Below are positions 41,587-51,131 of a DNA stretch of 64,000 nucleotides, piece after piece. Below the pieces are notes generated by a model that saw nothing but the letters and a program-made list of their open reading frames with translations, ran no database searches and had not been told where the DNA came from. The position numbers and the translations under genes are program-made. Origin of the DNA: Chryseobacterium indologenes (GTDB lineage: Bacteria > Bacteroidota > Bacteroidia > Flavobacteriales > Weeksellaceae); NCBI GenBank assembly GCA_016025055.1, contig CP065590.1, positions 3,038,001 through 3,102,000 of the forward strand. Reading direction: 5' to 3'. Numbering within the stretch: the stretch's first letter is position 1; every line of letters begins with the position of its first letter.

Positions 41587-41913
41587 TGCCGGAGTTCCAT
41601 AGTTTTTAGGCTATTGCAGAATCAGAATCATGTATAATTTAAGTATTTTTATCTGTAAGAATTGTGTTATTGTTTGCTTGGAATATTTTCTTATCACCTG
41701 TTAGAAAAATTCATCCGAAAGCTATAACGATTCATTTGTGTCTGATATTTATTTTCCAAAATTATCTATATTTATAAAACAGATTCCCTTGTAATAAATT
41801 GATTTTCAAAATGCACTTATATTTATTAAATTATTGATAATGAATATGTTATTTAAAAAAAATGATTGGAAATGAATTGCTTGTCGGTTGATGAAAAAAA
41901 ATTATAGCTAAAA
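41587..41913. other. Intergenic region before the AraC-type regulator
   Basis: About 330 bases, very AT-rich. I see no ORF, structured RNA or consensus promoter that can be defended. Confidence 0.4.
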
Positions 41914-42882
41914 ATGGAAGACCTTAAACATCACTTTATACATCAATACGTAATTCTTACCTGTTGCTTTTTATTGCTGAATATTTTCATTTATCAATTT
42001 TTTATGTCCGGTTCTTTTCTGGTATTGTATTTTAGTATGGCGCTGTTGATTTTATCTTATACCTATTTATTAATAAGAAAAAAATATAATGCCAATAAAA
42101 TTATGCATATCTATATGATCATTGGCCCGTTATATATATCTTATATTTTGGTTGCATTTTGGGGAACTTCGGTGGGGAGTTTTGTAATGTTGCTTCCCCT
42201 GCCACTTGCTGCTTATATTTTTTTTTCAAAGAAAGAGGCTATGGCTTATTCATTCTATTTACTGCTCATTGTCATTGCTTGTTTTCTGGTTCATAAATAT
42301 TCAGGATTTACATTTGAAAGATTTCCTGCAGATAAAATTATGATTACAGATATTCTTCTTTTTTGTTATAACCTTCTTGTCATTGCCGGTTTGCTTGTTT
42401 ACAACAAAAAGCTTAACAGATTGGCTTTTTTATCGGATATTCAGGCTCTAAAGATATCGGCAGACAAAGAAGAACGGAAGAAAATAAAGGTTTCAGAAAA
42501 GGCAGGTGAGAAGGAAAATATTGATGAAGAAATAGTAGATAAACTCACTCACGTTATGGAAACCGAGATGCTGTTTAAAAACCCGAATCTGAATATTGCC
42601 GGTTTAAGCAGCCGCTTTCATGTAAATTACACTTACATTTCGAAGATTATCCGCTATCTGGGGTATACGAACTTTAATCATTACCTGAATGCATACAGAA
42701 TTCGCCATGTGAAAATGCTTATCGGTGAAAGTGACCTGCAGAAAGTGACATTGATGCACATTTATACCGAGGCCGGGTTTTCCAATCAGGCTACTTTTAA
42801 CAGAGTTTTCAAACAAATGGAAGGTATTACGCCAAGTGAATATATAAGTTTGACAAAAGAAGAAAAGACAGAATTGAATTAG
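41914..42882 (+). CDS. Membrane-bound AraC-family transcriptional regulator
   Basis: A 322-residue protein. The first 165 residues hold about six hydrophobic membrane segments, a charged linker follows (KADKEERKKIKVSEKAGEK region), and the last 110 residues are an AraC-type double HTH: LNIAGLSSRFHVNYTYISKIIRYLGYTNFNHYLNAYRI then HIYTEAGFSNQATFNRVFKQMEGITPSEY. It is a one-component sensor that would act from the membrane, a layout common in Flavobacteriia. Ligand and targets are unknown. It converges on tyrA. Confidence 0.88.
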   Translation: MEDLKHHFIHQYVILTCCFLLLNIFIYQFFMSGSFLVLYFSMALLILSYTYLLIRKKYNANKIMHIYMIIGPLYISYILVAFWGTSVGSFVMLLPLPLAAYIFFSKKEAMAYSFYLLLIVIACFLVHKYSGFTFERFPADKIMITDILLFCYNLLVIAGLLVYNKKLNRLAFLSDIQALKISADKEERKKIKVSEKAGEKENIDEEIVDKLTHVMETEMLFKNPNLNIAGLSSRFHVNYTYISKIIRYLGYTNFNHYLNAYRIRHVKMLIGESDLQKVTLMHIYTEAGFSNQATFNRVFKQMEGITPSEYISLTKEEKTELN

Positions 42883-42920
42883 TCCGGGTTTTGATACGAA
42901 ATTCTAAGAGAAAATCCCGG

Positions 42921-43766
42921 TTATTTATCCAGGATTCCTCTTATTTTGTTGGCGTTGGTGATCAATTCTTCCAGGTATTCATAGTTTTCTTTTTCCAGGG
43001 CAGACTTGAACTTTCTGAGTTGAGTGATGTGCTCGTTCAGTACATCAAGCACATTTTCTTTGTTTTGTTTGAAAATGGGAACCCACATTTCAGGATGAGA
43101 TTTGGCAAGACGTACCGTACTGGAAAAACCTGAACTCGCAAGCTGAAAGATAGTCTCCTCTTCACGTTCTTTCTCCAACACAGTATTGGCAAGCGCATAT
43201 GATGTGATGTGGGAAATATGTGATATATAAGCTGTATGAATGTCGTGATCCTCAGCATTCATATAGATCATATGCATATCTAAGGCATTTACAACATCTT
43301 TCACAGTTTTCAGTGCGTCGTCTGCAGATTCTTCCTGATTACAGATTACCCCGGCTTTACCTGAAAAGCTTTCCGCAATGGCAGACTTCGGACCTGAGTT
43401 TTCCGTTCCCCACATCGGGTGAAAGGCCACAAATCTTGAACGATTTGGATGGTTTCTGACAGCACCAACGATTCCCGCTTTAGTAGAACCCGCATCCATA
43501 ACAGTCTGATGGCCGGAAATCAAATTAAGAACTTCAGGTAGTAATTTTCTGGCGGCATCTACCGGAACAGCTATGATAATCAGATCGGCATTTTTAATGC
43601 CTTCCTCAAGGTTTGCCTCTGCGTCAATGATTTTCAGATCAAGAGCATCGGTGATATGTTGTTTGTTGTAATCGATTCCGTAGATAAAACTGGCGATTCC
43701 TTTTTCTCTTAATTTTAATGCCATTGAACCTCCGATTAGTCCAACTCCTATAATACTTATTTTCAT
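42921..43766 (-). CDS. tyrA: Prephenate dehydrogenase
   Basis: A 281-residue NAD(P)-dependent enzyme for tyrosine synthesis. The Rossmann motif is IIGVGLIGGSMALKLREKG (about 4-22), followed by ADLIIIAVPVDA, DAGSTKAGI and the active-site region FVAFHPMWGTENSGP and HDIHTAYISHISHITSYALA with catalytic His. There is no ACT domain at the C-terminus, so feedback control by tyrosine through ACT is not expected; the upstream leader with three Tyr codons may supply regulation. It starts 20 bases after the leader terminator. Confidence 0.93.
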   Translation of the reverse strand: MKISIIGVGLIGGSMALKLREKGIASFIYGIDYNKQHITDALDLKIIDAEANLEEGIKNADLIIIAVPVDAARKLLPEVLNLISGHQTVMDAGSTKAGIVGAVRNHPNRSRFVAFHPMWGTENSGPKSAIAESFSGKAGVICNQEESADDALKTVKDVVNALDMHMIYMNAEDHDIHTAYISHISHITSYALANTVLEKEREEETIFQLASSGFSSTVRLAKSHPEMWVPIFKQNKENVLDVLNEHITQLRKFKSALEKENYEYLEELITNANKIRGILDK

Positions 43767-43785
43767 CTTTACAATTTGTTTAAAA

Positions 43786-43813
43786 TAAAAAAACCTCGTC
43801 CAGGACGAGGTTT
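43786..43813 (-). terminator. Leader terminator (attenuator) in front of tyrA
   Basis: In the minus direction AAACCTCGTC-CTG-GACGAGGTTT is followed by TTTTATTTT. It lies between a short Tyr-rich ORF and the tyrA start, so it would stop transcription before tyrA unless overridden. No independent gene lies upstream that needs it. Confidence 0.85.
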
Positions 43814-43835
43814 TAAATTATGTTCATAAGAATCC

Positions 43836-43892
43836 CTATCCCAGATCTGAGGTAAAAATTCTATAATAATATGTTCCGTTGTTAAAATTCAC
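43836..43892 (-). CDS. Putative tyrosine-rich leader peptide of tyrA
   Basis: An 18-codon ORF (GTG start) reading MNFNNGTYYYRIFTSDLG. It has three consecutive Tyr codons at positions 8-10 and Phe at 3 and 13. It ends 23 bases before the terminator in front of tyrA. The start codon lies 4 bases after a TAACTTCG element (one mismatch to TAnnTTTG). The arrangement is that of an amino-acid attenuator. A clear antiterminator pairing was not found; GGGATAGG just after the ORF pairs only imperfectly with the terminator's 5' arm. Confidence 0.6.
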   Translation of the reverse strand: MNFNNGTYYYRIFTSDLG

Positions 43893-43896
43893 AAGG

Positions 43897-43904
43897 CGAA
43901 GTTA
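43897..43904 (-). promoter_or_regulatory. Possible -7 element of the tyrA leader
   Basis: TAACTTCG in the minus direction is one base off TAnnTTTG. The -33 TTG is not seen at 19 bases. If used, transcription would begin at or next to the leader GTG. Confidence 0.4.
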
Positions 43905-44008
43905 TAAAATATTTTTGAATCCGGAGAAATTTTAATGAAAATTTGTAATTTAATAAGTGAACAGGTTTGAATTTTTCCCCTCTGTACATTGTTTTAAAAA
44001 ATCATCGG

Positions 44009-44572
44009 TTAATTTCTTCTTCTCGGTCCTCCCGGATAATTACAGTGCTTTGACGTATTGCCGGCAAATAATAATATATTTTTTGGAAAATGATAGGGCG
44101 GTTTGGGAGCTTTGATGATCTTCCATTCTAAATAATTCGAATTAATCAGCTGAAGCTCTGCCATCCCTTTATTCTCTTTTGATCCTAAAAAACTGTAAAA
44201 TTCAGCGATGATTTTTCCATTGACGATTCGTCCATGAATATTATACCCGGTGTTGCTGCAGTCCAGTATTTTTCCTTTATCAGCTTTTGCACAGTAGCGT
44301 CCTATTACAGAATCTTTTTCATTTTTCAGGTCTAAGGTAAAATATTCAAACATGCTGTCACTGGAATCCGAATAAGTATCATAGGTCCATTTTTTTGTTA
44401 TTAATGTTTTGAGCCTATAATTTCTTACGCTGATGATGGAATCATTGAGAGAAATGGTATCCTGAAAAGGATTGATCTGGGTTTCCATTGGATTATTGCT
44501 TTTTTTACAGGAGATCAGCCCCAGAACAATAAATAAGAGCAAGAATCGGGTAGTCATTTGTTTTTTTATCAT
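44009..44572 (-). CDS. Lipoprotein of unknown function
   Basis: A 187-residue protein with a lipoprotein signal, TRFLLLFIVLGLISC, Cys at residue 22 followed by KKSNN. The mature part is beta-rich with no motif I recognise. Either ATG (44572 or 44557) could be the start; the second gives a more usual signal length. Monocistronic. Confidence 0.65.
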   Translation of the reverse strand: MIKKQMTTRFLLLFIVLGLISCKKSNNPMETQINPFQDTISLNDSIISVRNYRLKTLITKKWTYDTYSDSSDSMFEYFTLDLKNEKDSVIGRYCAKADKGKILDCSNTGYNIHGRIVNGKIIAEFYSFLGSKENKGMAELQLINSNYLEWKIIKAPKPPYHFPKNILLFAGNTSKHCNYPGGPRRRN

Positions 44573-44714
44573 TTATAATTAGCGAAGCTATGGTTAAGAC
44601 ATAGATACGTCTTTTAACGTAAACTTACAAAAATTACACAGTCATTATTAATGGGTATTCTTTTATCATTTTTTTTGATAATTTTAAACAAATATTTTAC
44701 AGAAATACCAAGTG

Positions 44715-45362
44715 ATGAAAAACAGGTTTTTATATTTTTCTTTTATTTTATTCATTGCCGGTAACACTGCGTTTGCAAAAGGATTTTCTGATCAATCAAT
44801 TGGTATTTCCGCAAGAAAGGATACATTGAAAATGAAAACTGTTGTCAACGGAGAAGTCCCGAAATCCAATGAATACCTGAAAGAACGTCTTAAGCCTATT
44901 CAATCCGGTTATAAAAGAATCAATTCTATCAGACAGTGGACTGCAATCACGAAGAAAAATATTGAAGGCGAGTCGACAGAAGGAGGAGAAGCGGCATTTT
45001 ACTATAAAAATAAACGATTGGAAAAAGTGATTGCCAGACATTACGGGGAAATGGGCCGGAAGCTTATAGAATATTATCTTTTGAACGGACGTTTATCTTT
45101 TGTTTTTGAAAAAGAGTATACCTACAATCGTCCTTTGTTTTACGATCTGAAAGCTATGAAAGAAAACGGTGATACTGAAGCATTTGACCTTAATAAATCA
45201 GATATCATGGAAATCAGGAGTTATTTTGAAAAAGGAAATCTGATATATACGGTCAACAATAAGGATACCGTGGCTTCCTTTGGGAATGATCATACACAGA
45301 AGAAAGAACAAAAAATCTCCGAAGACTTTCAGAGACTTTTAAAACTTTCACAGGAAAAATAA
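44715..45362 (+). CDS. Exported protein of unknown function
   Basis: A 215-residue protein with a Sec signal (MKNRFLYFSFILFIAGNTAFAKG, cleavage after AFA). The mature part is polar, rich in Lys and Glu, with predicted beta strands such as EAAFYYKNKRLEKVIARHYG. No known domain is apparent. The ATG at 44715 is preferred over the GTG one codon upstream. Confidence 0.65.
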   Translation: MKNRFLYFSFILFIAGNTAFAKGFSDQSIGISARKDTLKMKTVVNGEVPKSNEYLKERLKPIQSGYKRINSIRQWTAITKKNIEGESTEGGEAAFYYKNKRLEKVIARHYGEMGRKLIEYYLLNGRLSFVFEKEYTYNRPLFYDLKAMKENGDTEAFDLNKSDIMEIRSYFEKGNLIYTVNNKDTVASFGNDHTQKKEQKISEDFQRLLKLSQEK

Positions 45363-45394
45363 TCGATGCAAAAATATTTTTTTTTACCCTCACA

Positions 45395-45913
45395 TCAAGA
45401 AGCTTTAATGCTGGCAAGTCTTTCTTCTACCTCTTTGATTTTATTTAGCCAGTAATTTATTCCTTCCTGATTGGTTACCGTTTGCTTAAAAGCATTATTA
45501 CTGACTGTCCGCAACTGAGAACCGTTTTTCTGATACTCCAGTTCGCGTTCCTTTTTATTTTCGGGCTCAACACGGTATCTCCAGAAAACAAGGGCATGCA
45601 TGTATTCTGAACGGATTTTTTCCAGGTAAGCAATAATGGCCTTTCTGTCCTGAGGAATATATCCCGGCCCTGAGCATCCGCAGGAATGGAACGTTATTCC
45701 GACAGTATATAAATCTTTGATGTGTGCCCATTTTTTATCATCGTTTTTTGGAGGAGATTCAAAATCCAGCCCCATACTGGCCATCAAATTTCCGCATTCG
45801 GGACATTTGGCTTCTACAGAGATCCGGGCATCCCGGTCCACATCTTTTAAGACGCGGCGTTTGAATGTTTTCCGGCAATTGAAACAGGCATAGTGACGTT
45901 TATAGATCGTCAT
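45395..45913 (-). CDS. Zinc-ribbon protein of unknown function
   Basis: A 172-residue cytosolic protein. Two CxxC pairs near the N-terminus (CFNCRKTFKRR and KCPECGNLMASMG) form a zinc ribbon, and a further Cys-rich turn FHSCGCSGPGY lies near residue 90. The C-terminal 60 residues are charged helix with a coiled-coil look. The start at 45913 (MTIYKRHYACFNC) is preferred to one five codons upstream. Confidence 0.7.
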   Translation of the reverse strand: MTIYKRHYACFNCRKTFKRRVLKDVDRDARISVEAKCPECGNLMASMGLDFESPPKNDDKKWAHIKDLYTVGITFHSCGCSGPGYIPQDRKAIIAYLEKIRSEYMHALVFWRYRVEPENKKERELEYQKNGSQLRTVSNNAFKQTVTNQEGINYWLNKIKEVEERLASIKAS

Positions 45914-46057
45914 GGCGTATCGGCACATTGTGTTTTTTATTAATCGTTAGTGTTTTATTTATATGGGTGTTTATTTTTGTGTAAAATTATGAATTTTTGT
46001 GAATTGTTAGAAATATAATTGTCAGGAATATAATTGTTGGATTTGAACTTTTAATGG

Positions 46058-46267
46058 TTATTTTACCGGATCAGGAACGAGCCGGACCAAATTTTTACCA
46101 GTGATCAGTTCCCTTATTGTATACAGAACACAGGCGATTCCCAGGTCGCCATAGCAGCATGTAAGTCTTGAAGCATATTTTGAATTTTCCTTACAACCTT
46201 CCATATAAACATAGTACGCAAACTCCGTTATCGTATTTCTGACAAAAGAAAATCTCTCCCAGAATTC
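46058..46267 (-). pseudogene. Remnant of a LanC-type lanthipeptide cyclase gene
   Basis: A 69-codon open stretch without a proper start encodes SRLTCCYGDLGIACVLYTIREL. This resembles the LanC zinc-site motif (usually S-R-L-x-WCYGDLGIA), where the Cys binds zinc. The frame is closed by TAA immediately upstream, an internal ATG would give only 48 residues, and the rest of LanC (CHG motif, alpha barrel) is missing. The W in WCYG is replaced by Cys. It therefore looks like a decayed end of a LanC gene. It lies beyond the antiporter terminator with no adjacent LanB or precursor gene. Confidence 0.55.
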
Positions 46268-46278
46268 TTATTGAAAAC

Positions 46279-46312
46279 AAAAATCGACAGCATTTACTTG
46301 AAATACTGTCGA
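46279..46312 (-). terminator. Terminator of the cation:proton antiporter gene
   Basis: In the minus direction TCGACAG...CTGTCGA (7 bp, 15-base loop) is followed by TTTTTG, about 86 bases after the antiporter stop. Confidence 0.7.
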
Positions 46313-46397
46313 CTTGATATGGTCTTTATTTCATGGGGCATAATTGATAATTGGGATCATCAAAAATTGCAGAAATAGTAAGACCGATCGGAACTGT

Positions 46398-48685
46398 TTA
46401 CGGGTTTGAAATGATTAATGTAGAAGGGATGTCAGATAGCCAAAGACTCTTTGTGTCAATCAGGTTTTTCCAGCTTTTGCTGCTGATCAGCATCAGGTCC
46501 TGTGAATTCAGGAATTCTTTCTCAATTTTCTTTTCGTTATATAAAGTGATGTGATTGGGTGCTACCTGTTCAATGCTTCGGATCAGCTCTTTTACTTCGA
46601 TATTGTTGCGGATCTGTCCTGCTGCATCAAGAATGATAACCTGAGAATTGTTATTATTGATAAGCCTTTTCGCATATTCAAGCAGGTAAAAATCACTGAG
46701 GTTAAAGATCGGGACAAATATTTTGTCTGCAGTATTGAATTCTTTATCAACCAGGATACCGACAGGAATGGTTGTTTTATCCAATACCTGGAGGGTGAGG
46801 TCATCAAAAGGAGATGTGTTGAAAATATTTCCTTTTCCTTTTACGGTATTTAATAATTTTTCAGGATTAATTATTTTTGTGGTAAACCCTAATAATCTTC
46901 CCAATAAACTGCCTTCGTACATCGATTTTCCGAGCATGATCAGCAGAAGATCATAGTTTCCTTTATTGGTAATATTGGTCAGATCACTTTCTACATCCGT
47001 AGATGCCTTGAACAACGTCGTCACTGCAAGTTTAAGTTCCTGGGAAGTTTCAATTACATTTTTAAACTGTTCTTTTTCAAAATTTTCGATATCGAAGGCA
47101 TGAAGTTCGTCAACCGGAACAATATTCATTGCGGTCACACTTTTATTGCCATTCATCTTATGAGTGAAGTTGTCTGCCAGTCTTAAAAGTTTGCTTCCTG
47201 ATTTTGCTGTTTCAAATGATAACAGAACTCTGTATTTGGAATCATGATCATCTTCCTGCTCTTCTTCAATCATTGATTTTTTTCCTTTAAAAAGGTAATT
47301 GATCAGATCAAGGCACGGTCCGGTCATAAAAGTGGTAAATAAAGCCATGATGACAAGCATAGCAAACAATTCAGGACCTAAAACTCCAAGATCATAGCCG
47401 ATATTCAGTACGATAAGTTCGGTAAGACCTCTGGTATTCATCAGCGCACCGATCGTGAGACTGTCTTTCCAGCTGATTTTCAGAAATCTGGCGGTAAGGG
47501 CGCTTCCCACAAACTTTCCGGTAACAGCAGTAAGAATGATCAGGCCTCCTATTTTCCATAGATGGATATCATTCAGCAATCCGATCTGCGTTCTTAATCC
47601 GGTAAATACAAAGAAAAGCGGGAGTAGTAAAACCAGCGCAACATCTTCTACTTTTTCGATAAAAAGGTTTCTGAATTTTATATTCTCAGGCATGATAGCC
47701 CCGGCCATAAAGGCTCCAAAAAGGGCATGAATTCCGATAACTTCTGTTGCATATGACGAGATAATCAGAACCAGAAAAAGATTGCTACCAATGATTTACT
47801 GATAAAGCCTTTTCCTTTTTGTGATTCTGCAATTCTGTTCAGGAATGGTCTCACTGCTTTGATCATGATAAAAACATACAAGATAGCCATGATGATCACA
47901 AACAATGATCCCGAAAATGATCCGGCTTTCACAACAGCGATTACAGCGGCTAAAATACACCATGCCGTAATATCATCTGCTGCTGCACAGGTAATAACAA
48001 CTGTTCCTATTTTTGTTTTGTGAAGATTTCTTTCCTGTACAATTCTTGCCAGAACAGGAAAAGCGGTAATACTCATGGCAATAGCAATAAATAAGGCAAA
48101 TGAACTGAATTGAATGCCCTCAGGAGCAAATTCCTTATAAATAAAATAGGATAAACCGACTCCCAGCGCAAAAGGAAAAATAATACTGGCATGGCTGATG
48201 ACTACAGCATCGTGAGCTTTTTTTCTCAAAACACTCAGGTCAAGTTCCATCCCTACAATATACATGAAGAGAATGAGACCTATCTGGCTTAAAAACTGCA
48301 AATTTCCTAATGACTCTTTTGGAAAGATAAAGGCAGAAAGTTCAGGAAAGTATAATCCGAAAAGGGAAGGCCCAAGAACAATACCTGCGATCATTTCGCC
48401 AATTACTGATGGCTGTTTTAGTTTTATACAAATCCATCCGAATAGCTTGGCGACAAGGATAATCGTAACAATCTGTGCGAGAAGAAGCGCCAGAGGATGA
48501 TGGAGGTTTGTTAAGAATGAATCGGCAAAATTTTCCCACATGGTAGAACCTGTAGTTTTAGGAAGCGCAATATTTTCCCCAATTTCCAGTGTTTTTCCTT
48601 CCACAAAAAACCAGTACATCAGGCATGAAAAAAATGCAATTGTACTGATGTAAAAAATAATATTTTTATATTTCCCCAAATTCAT
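46398..48685 (-). CDS. CPA2-type cation:proton antiporter with cytosolic USP-like C-terminus, interrupted by a 1-base frameshift
   Basis: About 760 residues in two frames. The membrane part has some 12-13 segments with GEMIAGIVLGPSLFGL, LSQIGLILFMYIVGMELD and AADDITAWCILAAV (Asp pair in the ion site), as in Na+/H+ exchangers of the KefB/NapA kind. The rest is cytosolic and resembles universal-stress-protein domains. The break is in the A-run 47775-47779: adding one base changes VAIFFWF* into VAIFFLVLIISSYATEVIGIHALFG, which continues into the second frame. The start at 48685 (MNLGKYKN) is the first ATG. Confidence 0.88.
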
Positions 48686-48783
48686 GATTCCTTTATTTTG
48701 ATGCAAAGTTGATAAGAATAAACTTATATTAAAATACCCTGGTTTTTAAAATGTAATGAATGTTCTAAAAAATGTAATAAAAG

Positions 48784-49173
48784 CTATCTGAAAGAATAGC
48801 CTATACCAATTCCTATTTTCCATTTTCCATTCTGATCTGCAGTTTTGGAATTATAATAGACCGGAATCTGCAGCGCAATCTTTTTATAAACTGTAGTAAG
48901 ACCGGCTCCTAAAGTAGGAGTAATAGGACTATTTCTGGTTCCTGAAGAGCGGTCTTCTTTAATCCTCAATGAGGGAAGCATTCCCAGAATAAATTTAATG
49001 TTTTTGTGGGTGAGGCTTACGTTGGGCCCTGTAAAGTTGACGAAAGCACCATGATCTACATATCCGGCTACTGCGATTCCGTCGAAAAAGGAAGCTTTAA
49101 TCCCGGAAGAAGCTTCTTGCGAAAAACACAGTCCGGATATGAGAATTCCTGCTGCATACATGAAGTTTTTCAT
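48784..49173 (-). CDS. Small outer-membrane-type protein of unknown function
   Basis: A 129-residue protein with signal peptide MKNFMYAAGILISGLCFSQ. The mature part is beta-rich with alternating polar/apolar residues and ends KWKIGIGIGYSFR, an outer-membrane C-terminal strand (aromatic near the end). It is probably a small beta-barrel. The start at 49173 is preferred; the longer ORF adds an unlikely hydrophobic prefix. Confidence 0.65.
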   Translation of the reverse strand: MKNFMYAAGILISGLCFSQEASSGIKASFFDGIAVAGYVDHGAFVNFTGPNVSLTHKNIKFILGMLPSLRIKEDRSSGTRNSPITPTLGAGLTTVYKKIALQIPVYYNSKTADQNGKWKIGIGIGYSFR

Positions 49174-49282
49174 TATAAAATCAATTAATTCGCAGTAAAA
49201 GTACATCCGTCGGATGTTTTAAAAAGGGCATGTGTAATAAAGCGAAAGTTTTCTGTAATGAAACCTGAAATGTTTGAAAAGT

Positions 49283-49993
49283 CTATTTTCCAAACAGCTC
49301 CATTAGTGAGTTTTTGTAGGTGTCACCGATCTGTAGTTTAAGGAAATTTTCACCCTCGGTGTGTATGCTGGTTATTATTTCGCTGGTGGTAAATACTTTT
49401 ATCACAGAGAGGGCAATGATCTCTTTCTTATTAACTTGTGCAAAATCCTTGGCAGGAAGCATTTCAAGCAGATTTTTAAAATTGAGGTTTTTCAGTACAA
49501 TCGTCGTTCCGTCGTTCAGGGTGATATCTTTGTCTCTGCTGTCGATTTCCGAGGTTTTGATATATACGATCTGTTCAGTAAGAATAATAGTTTTCCCGAT
49601 ATTGGTATTCCACTCAATGAATGCTTTTTTCTGCGGAATCTCGATCTGTTCTTTGGCCTTTTCAAATGCCTGCATCAGGCGTTCTTTTTTGATGGGCTTC
49701 CTTACATAATCGACAACATTAAGATCAAAAGCTTCTGCAGCATATTCTTTATAGGCAGTGGTGAAAATTATTTTTTTTGAACCGGAGATCAGTTCTGCGA
49801 CCTGAAGGCCTGTCATCCCAGGCATTTCAATATCAAGAATACAAAGATTACAGTCAAGATGATGTATTTCTTTCAGAAAGAGTTTAGGATCGTTGAATGC
49901 TTTTACCACTTCCACATCGTCGATCTGTTCGCACAAAAGCTTTAAATAGCTGATGGCTAGTAATTCATCATCCAGAATAACGCATTTTATCAT
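49283..49993 (-). CDS. LytTR-family response regulator
   Basis: A 236-residue two-component regulator. The receiver domain has DDE near residues 7-9 and the phospho-acceptor Asp in CILDIEMPGMTG (about 51), with Lys in YVRKPIKKERL. The C-terminal LytTR domain (about 135-235) binds DNA as beta strands: IVYIKTSEIDSRDKDITLNDG and FAQVNKKEIIALSVI. It overlaps the end of the sensor gene by 26 bases, so the two are one operon. The ATG at 49993 is preferred to a GTG three codons earlier. Confidence 0.9.
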   Translation of the reverse strand: MIKCVILDDELLAISYLKLLCEQIDDVEVVKAFNDPKLFLKEIHHLDCNLCILDIEMPGMTGLQVAELISGSKKIIFTTAYKEYAAEAFDLNVVDYVRKPIKKERLMQAFEKAKEQIEIPQKKAFIEWNTNIGKTIILTEQIVYIKTSEIDSRDKDITLNDGTTIVLKNLNFKNLLEMLPAKDFAQVNKKEIIALSVIKVFTTSEIITSIHTEGENFLKLQIGDTYKNSLMELFGK

Positions 49994-50740
49994 AGAATTC
50001 ACCTAAATTGATTTTTAATTCTGCTGTGAAGATACCGTTTTTTGAACTCTTTTCGAGTGAATAATAAGAGCTGTAGATCATCTTAAGCCTCTGATCCAAA
50101 GACTGACTTCCAAAGCCACTTTTTTCTTTTTCCAGACTATTTCTTAAGGAAGCTTTGTTGCCCACTTTCATCGTGAAAATCCCGTTTTCAAGCTCCAGAT
50201 GAATGGAAATAAAAGAATCCTGTGCAAGAAAATCAGTATGTTTGAAAGCATTTTCAATAAGATCCACAGATATTAAAGGAGCAAAAACCTTCTCTTCATA
50301 CAGAGAATCAGATTTATTGATCCTGGATTTAATCCTGAAATCAAAAAGAGGATTGATCTTGATCTTATTGATCTCAATCAGATTTAAAGCGAAATTCAGT
50401 TCCTCTTTTGGACTTACATATTTATTATTGCTTTCATATAAAATATAATCCAGCACATTAGCCAGTTTATCCAGAGACATATACGTCTGATACGCATGAG
50501 ACTGCACCGAATTAAGGATGTTTTTAAATAAATGCGGATTCAGTTTCGTACCGATATGTTCCAGGCGTACTTCATTCAGACGCTGTTCAATAATTTTATT
50601 GCTTTCTGATAACTGGGTGTTTTTCTTTTTGGCTTTCTGATGCTCATTAAAAAGGTAAATACTGGTCGTCAGAAAAAGAAAATGGCAAAAACTCCGATGA
50701 ATATCAGATAATCATGGATCATGTAGTAATTGCCTCCCAT
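49968..50740 (-). CDS. LytS-type sensor histidine kinase, interrupted by a 1-base frameshift
   Basis: About 257 residues. It starts MGGNYYMIHDYLIFIGVFAIFFF, one membrane helix, followed by a charged coiled coil and the phospho-His box LNPHLFKNILNSVQSH, then the ATPase part with LIENAFKHT (N box) and GFGSQSLDQRLKMIY (G box). Without correction only the last 180 residues are open. Adding one base in the A-run 50673-50677 joins the helix to LTTSIYLFNEHQKAKKK. The partner regulator overlaps its end. There is no large periplasmic sensor domain. Confidence 0.82.
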
Positions 50741-50759
50741 ATATCAGTAGTTATAAAGA

Positions 50760-51131
50760 CTATTTAAGTTTTTTTAGCCCGTTTATGGTTACACTTTCTT
50801 CACATTTTTCAAAAGTGATCTCATAGATAGGCTTTTTTTCAGGGTAGACGATCGTATATCCCGGACATGGTTTTTTTTGTGCCTGGCTTCGGTCAAAATC
50901 TACTTTTCCTTCTGTGATGATGCTGTCTTTTACAAATTTTTCATCAATTCTGTAAGTGCTCATAGCGGCTTTAGCCTGTTCAGAATATTTAAATTCTTTG
51001 GAAAGGGTTTCTGCAATGACACGGCTATTCGGTAAATATCCGCTGCAGCTGGCTCCCTTCTTGTTTAAAATAAAAAATACGAGTAAAAGCCCCGGAACGA
51101 AGCCTATGGCATAAAATTTCAGTTTTTTCAT
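50760..51131 (-). CDS. Small membrane-anchored protein of unknown function (possibly DUF4258)
   Basis: A 123-residue protein with one N-terminal membrane segment (KFYAIGFVPGLLLVFFILNKKG, about 4-25) and a soluble part with four Cys and the segment TIVYPEKKPIYEITFEKC. It overlaps the ald stop by one base in the same direction. The family assignment is a low-confidence impression. Confidence 0.55.
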   Translation of the reverse strand: MKKLKFYAIGFVPGLLLVFFILNKKGASCSGYLPNSRVIAETLSKEFKYSEQAKAAMSTYRIDEKFVKDSIITEGKVDFDRSQAQKKPCPGYTIVYPEKKPIYEITFEKCEESVTINGLKKLK

